Origin: Catenulispora acidiphila DSM 44928
Lineage (GTDB): Bacteria > Actinomycetota > Actinomycetes > Streptomycetales > Catenulisporaceae
Direction: 5' to 3'
DNA length: 64,000 bases
NCBI RefSeq assembly: GCF_000024025.1
Contig: NC_013131.1
Location: 3,224,001 to 3,288,000 of the forward strand
The position numbers and the translations under genes were made by a program. This document shows, piece by piece, positions 56,625 to 63,965 of this stretch. Below the pieces are notes generated by a model that was not told the DNA's origin, ran no database searches, and worked only from the letters and a program-made list of their open reading frames with translations. The stretch's first letter is position 1; each line of letters begins with the position of its first letter.

Positions 56625-57398
56625 TCAGTGCGTGGACCTGCGATACAGCAGCTCGAACCGGTGACCGCCCTTCACCATGACGGTTGCTTCGATGGGCTTC
56701 CCGCCGCGCGACCACACGATGCGGAGCGTCTGGAGCACCGAAACGAACGGCGGCAGGTGCAGCAGTTCGAGCTCTTGTGTCGTGGGAACGCGGGTCGAGA
56801 CTCGGTCCTCGTAGTCGACTGCGGGCAAGTGCATCCCATCAAGGATCTTCTGCACGCCGCCCTTGATCGACCCCGGCAGGGCAATGCGGGTACCTGCCGC
56901 AATCTCGATCGGGTAGTAGGACCAGTCGACCTCGACAGGTTCGTCCGTTTCTCGGACGCGCATAACTCTAAAGCGGCGAACGGCTTGGCCGTTGGGCCCC
57001 AGCCCAAGCAGCTTGGCAACATCTCCTGGAATCGTTTCGGCGTCGGCTTCTTCCATGCGCTCCTGCCGGGCGCGCTCGGGTACTGCAACCTGAAGGACGT
57101 CAACGGCGAGCGTGTCGTAGCGGTAGATGTCGAGCTGCGGGTCTGGATCGGCGAGAACGGGGGTTCTCGGTTCAGCAATCACCTCGGTGCCCTTACCTTT
57201 CTCCGAACGAATCAGGCCTTCACCCTTCAAGATCTCCAGCGCGTGCTGAACGGTGTTTACCGTCGTGTCGTACCACTCAGCCAGGATCTTGACTCCGGGG
57301 AGCATGTCCGGGTACTTGCCCGCAAGGATCACCGCCCGAATGTCCGCCGCGATCTGCTCGCGTCGCGGTCGGGGGTCGCTATAGCTGTCGTCCGTCAC
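56625..57398 (-). CDS. GntR-family regulator with UTRA domain
   Basis: 257 residues. The wHTH (about 10-75) has QIAADIRAVILAGKYPDMLP, VKILAEWYDTTVNTVQHALE, LKGEGLIRSEKGKGTEV. The UTRA domain (about 95-250) follows with GPNGQAVRRFRVMRV, EVDWSYYPIEIAAGTRIAL and a C-terminal QTLRIVWSRGGKPIEATVMV. KorSA-type GntR proteins control transfer and replication genes of actinomycete integrative plasmids, a fitting role here. It is 3 bases downstream of the UTRA-only gene, so the two are co-transcribed. Confidence 0.88.
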   Translation of the reverse strand: MTDDSYSDPRPRREQIAADIRAVILAGKYPDMLPGVKILAEWYDTTVNTVQHALEILKGEGLIRSEKGKGTEVIAEPRTPVLADPDPQLDIYRYDTLAVDVLQVAVPERARQERMEEADAETIPGDVAKLLGLGPNGQAVRRFRVMRVRETDEPVEVDWSYYPIEIAAGTRIALPGSIKGGVQKILDGMHLPAVDYEDRVSTRVPTTQELELLHLPPFVSVLQTLRIVWSRGGKPIEATVMVKGGHRFELLYRRSTH

Positions 57399-57401
57399 GG
57401 T

Positions 57402-57932
57402 TCAGCCGACCTCAATCCGGTACTGCAGAACCCTGCCAGCAGGCAGCATCAGCGAATCCGTAACCTCAACCGGGGTGTCATCACCGGTGTACGCAGTACG
57501 GAACAACCGGGCCACACGCTTATCGGGCGGGACCTGCAGCAACTGCGCCTCCTCGGCGTTCGGGGCGGACTCAAGTTCGACTTCTTCATCGGCGTAGGCC
57601 AGCGCCAACCCGAGCGCGGCGATAACCGCTGGCGCACCGCCCTTGATCTTCTTGGGGTCGGCAAGCGGTGTGCCGTGCGCAAGCAGCTCGGGATACCACG
57701 AGTTTGCGATCTCCACGGGCTTGTCCTCGATGAGCATCAGCCGGCGGCGGACCACCGCACGCTCGGCCGCGCCAAGCTGAAGCGCGTCGGCAATCCGCTG
57801 CGGCGGCTTCACCGTTTCGACCGCGAGAATCCGCGACGCGCCGCCCCGGTCGGCGGTAGCCGCAGACCAAGCATCAGGGCCGCTTCGTGCCGCCAGGTAG
57901 GCGGCGGAATCATCAGGGTTTTCGTGCATCAA
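57402..57932 (-). CDS. stand-alone UTRA-domain protein
   Basis: 176 residues with no DNA-binding domain. The UTRA fold is seen in RILAVETVKPPQRIADALQL, ERAVVRRRLMLIEDKPVEIA, NSWYPELLA and EVTDSLMLPAGRVLQYRI. It is the first gene of the GntR operon. Without a helix-turn-helix it may pair with the GntR protein's UTRA domain and tune repression. Operator-like palindromes lie just upstream. Confidence 0.75.
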   Translation of the reverse strand: MMHENPDDSAAYLAARSGPDAWSAATADRGGASRILAVETVKPPQRIADALQLGAAERAVVRRRLMLIEDKPVEIANSWYPELLAHGTPLADPKKIKGGAPAVIAALGLALAYADEEVELESAPNAEEAQLLQVPPDKRVARLFRTAYTGDDTPVEVTDSLMLPAGRVLQYRIEVG

Positions 57933-57979
57933 CCGCTCCCTTTGGCGCTCCGACCAGGACTCATCCAGAGTACGCGAAC

Positions 57980-58000
57980 ACCGGTAAACCTTACCGGTAA
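57980..58000. promoter_or_regulatory. GntR-operator-like repeat
   Basis: ACCGGTAA occurs twice (57980-57987 and 57993-58000), the second inside the perfect palindrome TTACCGGTAA. It lies about 50 bases before the start of the UTRA-GntR operon, where an autoregulatory operator is expected. The adjacent GAGTACGCGAA also appears in the early promoter near 56540-56550. Confidence 0.5.
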
Positions 58001-58048
58001 GGCGCTATGGTCGTATGCCCTGGTCAGGCGCGGTTGTGGGGCCGGGCG

Positions 58049-58136
58049 CTGCGAAAACGAGTCTCGGAAGCAGCCGAAACGAGATCGGAAACACGCCGTT
58101 TCGGGGATCGGAAACGCGTGTTTCCAGTACCAGAAA
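58049..58136. repeat. tandem GAAAC/GTTTC inverted repeats
   Basis: Within 90 bases there are six or more GAAAC or GTTTC blocks. Two adjacent units about 24 bases apart read ATCGGAAAC-N-GTTTC, the second being GGAAAC-GCGT-GTTTCC (58110-58125). They fill the gap between the toxin gene end (58152) and the UTRA/GntR operon. Likely operator sites or an iteron-like binding array. Confidence 0.5.
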
Positions 58137-58151
58137 CAAGCGTTGGCGTAC

Positions 58152-58406
58152 CTAGCCCAGCCAGGTGATGCCGGTGACGTGAACCTCGGCAGCGTGTTCG
58201 AGAATCAGGAACGTCAGCATGCCGCCGTTGCCGAACGATGCAGTGCGGTGCGCATGGTGGTCATCAACGGGCTCGTCCGGCTGTCGCTGGAAGTTCCAGG
58301 GGTCAGCGCAGATCAGCGCGACCGTCTCCACGAGATCGTCAACCATGCCATAGGGCATGCAAACCAGCTGAGCCTTCGCGGTCTCGGTGAACTCCCAGGC
58401 ATACAC
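58152..58406 (-). CDS. RelE/ParE-like toxin candidate
   Basis: 84 residues with the RelE-type order: WEFTETAKAQLVCMPYGMVD, LVETVALICADPW, a variable loop, HHAHRTASFGNGGMLTFLIL and HVTGITW. Basic catalytic residues typical of RelE are few, so it may act differently or be weak. It follows the DUF6247-like gene by 6 bases, the antitoxin-first order of type II systems, and has a distant homologue at 62031-62288. Confidence 0.6.
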   Translation of the reverse strand: MYAWEFTETAKAQLVCMPYGMVDDLVETVALICADPWNFQRQPDEPVDDHHAHRTASFGNGGMLTFLILEHAAEVHVTGITWLG

Positions 58407-58412
58407 CGCGAG

Positions 58413-58799
58413 TCAGCGACGCGCCGCCAGAGACCTCAGCTTGTCCAAGGCGTCCCTGGATGCGCCCTTCGCCTCCAGGATGGCCAGTACATCGTCCGGG
58501 TTGGCCCGTTCGCTGTCCGGGATGCCGTTCACCCGCCAGCCCTCGACCTTCGCCAGGAACGCCTTGTGCTTGGCAGGGTCGCACCAGCTAATCGACTCGG
58601 CCCACCACCACGTCAGCATCTCGTTCAGCGGTTCAAGCGAGTTTGCCTCACGCGCCTCGGTGTAGGCGCAGTCAAGCGCGGCGTCGAATCGCTCGACCAG
58701 GCCCTGCTCGCCGGCGTTCACCAGCACGGCTCGGATCGCGGCCGGAGTACGTGCCGGCTTCGGCATCACTCTCGGGCTGTGAATCGGCTGGGCGCTCAT
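58413..58799 (-). CDS. DUF6247-like antitoxin candidate
   Basis: 128 residues from ATG 58799. PARTPAAIRAVLVNAGEQGL, VERFDAALDCAYTEAREANS and LEPLNEMLTWWWAESISW fit the DUF6247 pattern (a helical antitoxin-like family whose members usually precede a RelE-like gene). The region shared with the 62285-62605 protein is the helix ending in LRATVEKWW in that copy. Likely binds and neutralises the adjacent toxin. Confidence 0.6.
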   Translation of the reverse strand: MSAQPIHSPRVMPKPARTPAAIRAVLVNAGEQGLVERFDAALDCAYTEAREANSLEPLNEMLTWWWAESISWCDPAKHKAFLAKVEGWRVNGIPDSERANPDDVLAILEAKGASRDALDKLRSLAARR

Positions 58800-58927
58800 G
58801 CCTGTCACCTTCCCGCGCATGCACTAGTCCACGCAACCCCTACGCCGGTTCGCCAGGGACTACCTGTTGACGCCGGCGTCACCATCGTGCTTGCGCACTC
58901 CCGAACGTTCCTTAACAAGGGCAGCCG

Positions 58928-60127
58928 ATGACCACCGATGACCAGGCCTTCGACCTCGTCGCGGCCGAAGATTTACGCCTGTCCTACACGTCAGTCCGGG
59001 ACTGGACAATGCTCCACCCCGAGCTGCGCGGCACGCCATTCCAGCTGTACGCCATCATGCGATCACTGGTGATCGACAAGGCCGGAGATCAGCCGTCGCG
59101 CCGCATCACCCTCGATCAGTTGTGCTGGCTGCTGCCGGGCGTCAACGGCAAGCCGACATCGCTGACCGTCGTGAAGGACGCGCTTCGAGCGCTGGACAGG
59201 CTGGGCTTGGTAACGAACCCCGACAGCGAACGCCTGGTCACGTCCACGGGCGACCGCGGCATCAAGTCTCGGCGCCGCTTCCAGATCAACGACCTGCCGC
59301 CCGACGGATTCCGAGGCTGGCGCAACGCCTGGGACAAGCTGGACAGCTACCGCGAGGAATGGCGCACCGTCGCACCTAAACCGCCGGCCCTCGGCTCCGC
59401 GCCGGTTCGAAACGAACTCGATGACGGCCAGGACCAGCGACCCAAAACGGACGTCGGCGGCATCGAACAGACTCTCGAGGGTCGGAATTCCGACCATCGA
59501 GCCAACCAGGCAGAACAGGACGAAACCCCAGGTCATCTCGATGGTCGGAATTCCGACCGTGCTGGACGGAATTCCGCCCACGGCGGACGGAATTCCGTCC
59601 GACAACTGGCATCTGACCAGCCCCAACGGGCCCCTAAGAAGTTTCTCAAAGAAGGTTCTCTCTCTACGGTCGCCTCAGCGGCGACCGATGCGGACCCCAC
59701 CAGGCGAGAGAGAGAACCCGTCTGCGACGAAGAACCAGACCCCGCCGACCTGATCGTGAAGGCGTGGGCCGACGCCTGGACCAGAACCCGCAGCGGCCCA
59801 TACCCCGTCAGGTCCCCGGACGCCGTTCGTCGCAATGCCCGGCGACTCCTGGCCGACGGCAGCAATGTCGACCTTCTGTGCATGGCCGCAGCCAACATGG
59901 CCGAGCGCGGCTGGATCGACCTCGACAAGCACCTGGAGCGCTGGATCCCACCGAAGACGCCGGGATCGCCCGCAGCCGACACATCCGGCCGTACCGCAGC
60001 CGACTGCCGCTGGTGCGACCCGTTCGGCTGGTACGAGCATGCCAACGGCGACGGCGCCCGCTGTAACCACCCCAACGACCCGCCGGCCGGACACCCGGCC
60101 GCCACCAACACCAGGAGCGCCGCATGA
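58928..60127 (+). CDS. replication initiator (lambda O-like) carrying internal iterons
   Basis: 399 residues. Residues about 20-115 form a winged-helix domain of phage replication proteins (RDWTMLHPELRGTPFQLYAI, RRITLDQLCWLLPGVNGKPT, VVKDALRALDRLGLV). Residues about 180-226 are encoded by a phased palindrome array, giving GRNSD, GRNSD, GRNSA and GRNSV. The C-terminal part has a helical domain (DAVRRNARRLLADG) and a possible zinc site (CRWCDPFGW...CNHP). It should bind its own gene and load the DnaB helicase encoded next, overlapping by ATGA. Confidence 0.75.
   Translation: MTTDDQAFDLVAAEDLRLSYTSVRDWTMLHPELRGTPFQLYAIMRSLVIDKAGDQPSRRITLDQLCWLLPGVNGKPTSLTVVKDALRALDRLGLVTNPDSERLVTSTGDRGIKSRRRFQINDLPPDGFRGWRNAWDKLDSYREEWRTVAPKPPALGSAPVRNELDDGQDQRPKTDVGGIEQTLEGRNSDHRANQAEQDETPGHLDGRNSDRAGRNSAHGGRNSVRQLASDQPQRAPKKFLKEGSLSTVASAATDADPTRREREPVCDEEPDPADLIVKAWADAWTRTRSGPYPVRSPDAVRRNARRLLADGSNVDLLCMAAANMAERGWIDLDKHLERWIPPKTPGSPAADTSGRTAADCRWCDPFGWYEHANGDGARCNHPNDPPAGHPAATNTRSAA
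59480..59600. other. putative origin of replication: four phased palindromes
   Basis: GGTCGGAATTCCGACC occurs at 59480-59495 and 59543-59558 (perfect 16-base palindromes), ACGGAATTCCGC at 59566-59577 and GGACGGAATTCCGTCC at 59585-59600. All share CGGAATTCCG, with centres at 59487.5, 59550.5, 59571.5 and 59592.5, spaced 63, 21 and 21 bases, i.e. multiples of two helical turns. Placement in the initiator gene is like lambda ori inside gene O. Confidence 0.75.
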
Positions 60128-61470
60128 CCGACCAGGAGACCGACGCGCCAGGGCATATCCGCACCCCGCCGTCCGACCTCGACGCCGAACAGTGCGTCCT
60201 CGGCGGCATGCTGCTGTCCGCCGATGCCATCGGCGACGTCCTTGACCTGCCGCTCGCCGGCAACGACTTTTACAAACCCGCCCACGAGACGATCTTCGCC
60301 GCGATCCTGGACCTGCACAGCCGCAGCGAACCCGCAGACGCCGTCACCGTCGGCGCACTACTTGCCAAATCCGGCGACCTTAACCACATCGGCGGCGGAC
60401 CCTACCTGCACACCCTCATTAACTCGGTGCCGACCGCAGCCAACGCCGGCTACTACGCCGACATCGTCAAAGAACTCGCAGTCCTACGCCGCCTCGGCGA
60501 AGCCGGAACCCGCATTGTCCAAATGAGCTACGTCACCGACCGGTCCGACGCCGCCACCGTCGTCGACCTCGCCGCGGCCGAAATCCAGGCCGTCACCGGA
60601 GACACCCGGACCGACGGCGTCACCACAGTCGCCGACGAAGCCGAAACCTTCCTTGAAGGGCTGCTCGACAACACCAAACCCCGCAACTACCTGCCCACCC
60701 CCTACCGGGACTTCCGCGACGCCGTACCCATCGAAGGCGGCGACATGGTCGTCGTGGCCGGCGACACCGGCATGGGCAAGTCCGTCGTGATGGTTGACTT
60801 CGTCCGCCACGCCGCCATCGAATGCCGCAAGCGCACGCTGCTGGTATCGATCGAGATGAACGCCGACCAGCTCATGCAGCGCATGTTCGCCGCCGAAGCG
60901 AAAGTGCCCCTGCACCACCTGCGCGGCGACGTCAACATCGACGACTTCGAACAGAAACGGCTCGGCAAAGCAGCCGGCCGGATCCTCGACGCACCCATCG
61001 ACATGATCGTTGACGGAACGGTCACGCTCGGCCGGATCCGCTCCACCCTGCGCCGCATGCAAGCCCGGCACATGCTGCCCGAGCTGGTCGTCATCGACTA
61101 CCTGCAGATCCTCACCCCCGAACGCGAAACCGGAAACCGCACCATCGACGTCGGCGCGCTGTCCCGCGGAATCAAGCGCATCGCCATGGACTTCCGGATA
61201 CCGGTTATCGTCGGCGCCCAGCTCAACCGGCAGCTCAACGGCCGCACCGACAAGCGCCCCGTCCTGTCCGACCTGCGCGAGTCGGGATCCATCGGGCAGG
61301 ACGCGAACATCGTGGTGCTGCTGTACCGGGAGGACTACTACGAGCGCGAATCCCCGCGCGCCGGCGAACTCGAACTGATCGTCGCGAAGAACCGGCAGGG
61401 CCCGCTGTGCAACATCACCATCGGCTTTCAGGGGCATTATTCGCGGGCCCTGGACATGGCGCAGACGTGA
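60124..61470 (+). CDS. dnaB: replicative DNA helicase (DnaB family)
   Basis: 448 residues. The N-terminal helical domain (DLDAEQCVLGGMLLSADAIG, FYKPAHETIFAAILDL) and the RecA-like motor with Walker A GDTGMGKS (213-220), SIEMNADQLMQRM, Walker B ELVVIDYLQIL and the LRESGSIGQDANIVVLLYRE segment are all present. Normal DnaB length, so no intein. It overlaps the initiator by 4 bases. It would be loaded at the origin inside the preceding gene. Confidence 0.95.
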   Translation: MTDQETDAPGHIRTPPSDLDAEQCVLGGMLLSADAIGDVLDLPLAGNDFYKPAHETIFAAILDLHSRSEPADAVTVGALLAKSGDLNHIGGGPYLHTLINSVPTAANAGYYADIVKELAVLRRLGEAGTRIVQMSYVTDRSDAATVVDLAAAEIQAVTGDTRTDGVTTVADEAETFLEGLLDNTKPRNYLPTPYRDFRDAVPIEGGDMVVVAGDTGMGKSVVMVDFVRHAAIECRKRTLLVSIEMNADQLMQRMFAAEAKVPLHHLRGDVNIDDFEQKRLGKAAGRILDAPIDMIVDGTVTLGRIRSTLRRMQARHMLPELVVIDYLQILTPERETGNRTIDVGALSRGIKRIAMDFRIPVIVGAQLNRQLNGRTDKRPVLSDLRESGSIGQDANIVVLLYREDYYERESPRAGELELIVAKNRQGPLCNITIGFQGHYSRALDMAQT

Positions 61471-61478
61471 CCAGCGGG

Positions 61479-62021
61479 TCAGCGGTTCGTCCAGGCCCAG
61501 CGGAACCGATACGCGCCGGCAACCAGCCGCATGTCCGACACCTTAACCACCTGCCCGGATGCGTCGATGCCGCGCCGCACAATCCGCACCACCGCAGTCA
61601 TGTCGTCGATGCCGAGCCTGTCCCGCTCATCGGCAGTCACGTTCTCACGCTCAACGAACTCAACGTCCTCGGAAAACGAAACCAGCTCGTGCCCGAGTTC
61701 AGCCAGCCGCGCCGGGACGCCACCGGGGCCGGTGTTCAAGCCTCCGATCGGCGTGCCCTCGGCGAGCTTCGCCGGCAGGTAGGAACGGGCCCAGCAGACG
61801 CGCTTGCCGTCCACCGCGTAGACGCGGTCACGGACGATCGCGTTCCTGCCGAGATCGGCGGCGTCTTCGTCTCCCGCGTCTTCTGCATAGGTGACGGCCA
61901 ACTCGAGAACCTCAAACTGGCGGTCGCCGGCATCGGCGGACCATACGGACTTGCCTGCGGTGCGCGGCTCGGCGGACAGGCGGGCGTTGGCGTCACGGAA
62001 GATCGGCTCAAAGTCGGTCAC
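61479..62021 (-). CDS. second stand-alone UTRA-like protein
   Basis: 180 residues without a helix-turn-helix. The UTRA-like order is GDRQFEVLELAVTYAEDAGD, GRNAIVRDRVYAVDGKRVCW, ARSYLPAKLAEGTPIGGLN, FVERENVTADERDRLGIDD and MTAVVRIVRRGIDASGQVVK. It converges on the helicase gene, with stops 9 bases apart. A second UTRA-only protein in one element suggests a network of GntR partners. Confidence 0.7.
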   Translation of the reverse strand: MTDFEPIFRDANARLSAEPRTAGKSVWSADAGDRQFEVLELAVTYAEDAGDEDAADLGRNAIVRDRVYAVDGKRVCWARSYLPAKLAEGTPIGGLNTGPGGVPARLAELGHELVSFSEDVEFVERENVTADERDRLGIDDMTAVVRIVRRGIDASGQVVKVSDMRLVAGAYRFRWAWTNR

Positions 62022-62030
62022 GGCGCCGTC

Positions 62031-62288
62031 CTACCCTGCCCACACAACGTCAACGATTGTCACCGTCGCAGCGGTTTCGTTCACCACGTAAACAATCATT
62101 CCGTATGGTCCAACCGCCAACATCCGCGTAACGAACGCGCCCTCGGATTTCACCGACGAGCCAACACCGTGCGGATCGTTCGGCAACTCCAGCATCGCCA
62201 GCACAAACGCCTGGTGGATGTCCTTGGCCATGGCCGGGCTTCCCACCACAGCGGAGGCTTCCTCGGTGATGACCAGGCTGTAGCTCAC
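62031..62288 (-). CDS. second RelE-like toxin candidate
   Basis: 85 residues: YSLVITEEASAVVGSPAMAK, FVLAMLELPNDPHGVGS, AFVTRMLAVGPYGMIVYVVN and ATVTIVDVVWAG. The strand order and VVW ending match the toxin candidate at 58152-58406 (TGITWLG ending), though identity is low. It overlaps its antitoxin-like partner by 4 bases. Confidence 0.6.
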   Translation of the reverse strand: MSYSLVITEEASAVVGSPAMAKDIHQAFVLAMLELPNDPHGVGSSVKSEGAFVTRMLAVGPYGMIVYVVNETAATVTIVDVVWAG

Positions 62289-62605
62289 CGGCTGCTATGC
62301 CCGACGTATGGGCGGCCGTGGCGCTGCTCGAACTGCTCGGCGAAGTCCGGAATCACGTCTTCGATCGGGACCGTCCGTGCCGTACCGGCCTTGACCTGCT
62401 CGACCCGGCCCCAGGTGCCGGCGCGGTTCATGACCGCGGTCAGCCACCACTTCTCGACTGTGGCCCGCAGGCTGCCGGCTTCGATGTCCTCAAGCTCGGC
62501 CATGAACTGGTTCCGCTGCTCGGCCGTGAGCGCCTGCTTTATGGCGCGGATCGTGCGCGGCAGGGAGATTCGGTGTGGTGTCGCATCCGACGGCTCGGCA
62601 CTCAT
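62285..62605 (-). CDS. second DUF6247-like antitoxin candidate
   Basis: 106 residues from ATG 62605: HRISLPRTIRAIKQALTAEQ, RNQFMAELEDIEAGSLRATV then EKWWLTAVMN. The EKWW helix parallels the MLTWWW helix of the 58413-58799 protein. The two pairs lie on either side of the initiator-helicase operon. Confidence 0.6.
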   Translation of the reverse strand: MSAEPSDATPHRISLPRTIRAIKQALTAEQRNQFMAELEDIEAGSLRATVEKWWLTAVMNRAGTWGRVEQVKAGTARTVPIEDVIPDFAEQFEQRHGRPYVGHSSR

Positions 62606-62738
62606 AAGGCCAACGTACCGGCGCGGTGCGGTCACCGCCATGATGACCTCGCACTTTGGTGGATGCACTTTCCTGTATGAACTGCTGGTCGGCGCATGTT
62701 TCAATGCGACGGCACGGGCAGCTGCCACGCGCTCCATT

Positions 62739-63182
62739 TCAGCCACAGTCCCCAATCGTGACCTGGGCTTTCTTCAGCCTCGGTGCTGGCGTGGCGTCGG
62801 GGTTGTAGCCCGGGTTGTCGCTGAGCCAAGCCGCTTGGGTGCAGTCGCCAGGCCCGTTCGGGCTCGAGGTTTTGAGCGTGTCGAACGTCAGCTTGCAGTG
62901 CTCCGGGTCAGTGCCGCCAAGCTCGATTGCCGAGTCCGGCAGGCCCGGTTCCCGCTGCCATTCGATGACGTCGCCGCGGTCCGGCAGGGGAGTGGCGCAG
63001 GTTTCAACCGGCACGGACGGCTCGCTGGTGGTGCTCACGGCCGGGGGTGTTGCGGTAGTGGCAACACCGGCTGGGTGCGCTGCCGGGGCGGCTGCGGGCT
63101 TGCTGGCGCTACTGGAGCATCCCGCCAGCATCAGGACGGCAGCAGCTGCAACGGCGGTGGCTGTACGACGCATCGTGTCCAC
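62739..63182 (-). CDS. lipoprotein
   Basis: 147 residues (starts at GTG 63182 or ATG 63173). The signal peptide RRTATAVAAAAVLMLAGC carries a lipobox (LAGC), followed by a Ser/Ala/Pro linker and a small Cys-containing domain (VIEWQREPGLPDSAIELGGT, HCKLTFDTLK). Phage lipoproteins often block superinfection or injection. Its start lies one base from the previous stop. Confidence 0.7.
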   Translation of the reverse strand: MDTMRRTATAVAAAAVLMLAGCSSSASKPAAAPAAHPAGVATTATPPAVSTTSEPSVPVETCATPLPDRGDVIEWQREPGLPDSAIELGGTDPEHCKLTFDTLKTSSPNGPGDCTQAAWLSDNPGYNPDATPAPRLKKAQVTIGDCG

Positions 63183-63749
63183 CTAGCCGATCGTCCACTG
63201 CGCAACGTTGTCGCCGCCAAGACTGGTCAGCGCGTACTGCACCTGCGTGATCTTCTGCCCGTCGGGGACTTGGAAATCGACGAACCCCAACGCGGTATCG
63301 CCCGCCGTGAGATTCACACTCGACGGCATGTCCGCGCCGGCCGTTGTCGTCGCGAAAGCGATGCTCATCGTCTCCCCGGCGGCGTTCTTCACCGTCACGT
63401 CCGCCTGCGGGTCGTCGGAGTACACGCCGCTGCCCTGGTTGACGACGCGAACCTGAAGGGCAACGAAGTGTTTGCCTGCGTCGGGGACGGTGAACTCGTC
63501 GGAGCCCTTCGCCGGGTCGACGATCTTCACGAGGGTCACGGCGAGTTTGGCGTTCCGGCCGCTGATCTTGACGGTGTCGCCGAGTCCTGCCTTCTTCGGC
63601 GCGGCCGAGGTGCTGCTGGTTGCGGCGGCATGGGCTGCGGTTGTCGCAGCCTCGGCGGGCGCTACGGGCGTGGTGTTGACCTTGGCGCTGGTACAGCCGC
63701 CGAGGGCGGCGAGCGTGAGTACAGCGGTGATGGTTGGTATGCGGCGCAT
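63183..63749 (-). CDS. DUF4352-like lipoprotein
   Basis: 188 residues from ATG 63749 (GGGGGG upstream). A lipobox signal (TLAALGGC), an Ala/Thr linker, then a beta sandwich typical of DUF4352: DTVKISGRNAKLAVTLVKIV, HFVALQVRVVNQGSGVYSDD and DTALGFVDFQVPDGQKITQV. Such domains are extracellular and often immunogenic. Forms an operon with the next lipoprotein gene. Confidence 0.75.
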   Translation of the reverse strand: MRRIPTITAVLTLAALGGCTSAKVNTTPVAPAEAATTAAHAAATSSTSAAPKKAGLGDTVKISGRNAKLAVTLVKIVDPAKGSDEFTVPDAGKHFVALQVRVVNQGSGVYSDDPQADVTVKNAAGETMSIAFATTTAGADMPSSVNLTAGDTALGFVDFQVPDGQKITQVQYALTSLGGDNVAQWTIG

Positions 63750-63871
63750 GTGAATCCCCCCAGGGATAGGCAACAGACCTCGTCACGCTACGGGCTGGCG
63801 GGGGTGGCGCTACGGGGTGTGGCCGGATCGTTGCTGATCGAATCAGGGGTCGCACTTACCTGCTACGCGGA

Positions 63872-63901
63872 AACGGCCGCGACCCGAAGGTCACGGCCGT
63901 T
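63872..63901. terminator. stem-loop near right edge
   Basis: AACGGCCG (63872-63879) pairs with CGGCCGTT (63894-63901), extended by GACC/GGTC with one mismatch. It lies between the last two leftward genes of the window and probably separates their transcripts. Confidence 0.55.
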
Positions 63902-63965
63902 CAACACCCGATTCGATTCCGAGCCAAGCCTACTCGGGGCCGATCAATCCCAACAGGCAGCGCGC

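Noticed and set aside
56628-58931. A 767-codon open frame on the plus strand across the GntR/UTRA/TA region
   Set aside because: It is the antisense of five leftward genes with clear domains, and its translation is low-complexity and Arg/Gly-rich. GC3 bias keeps the opposite frame open.
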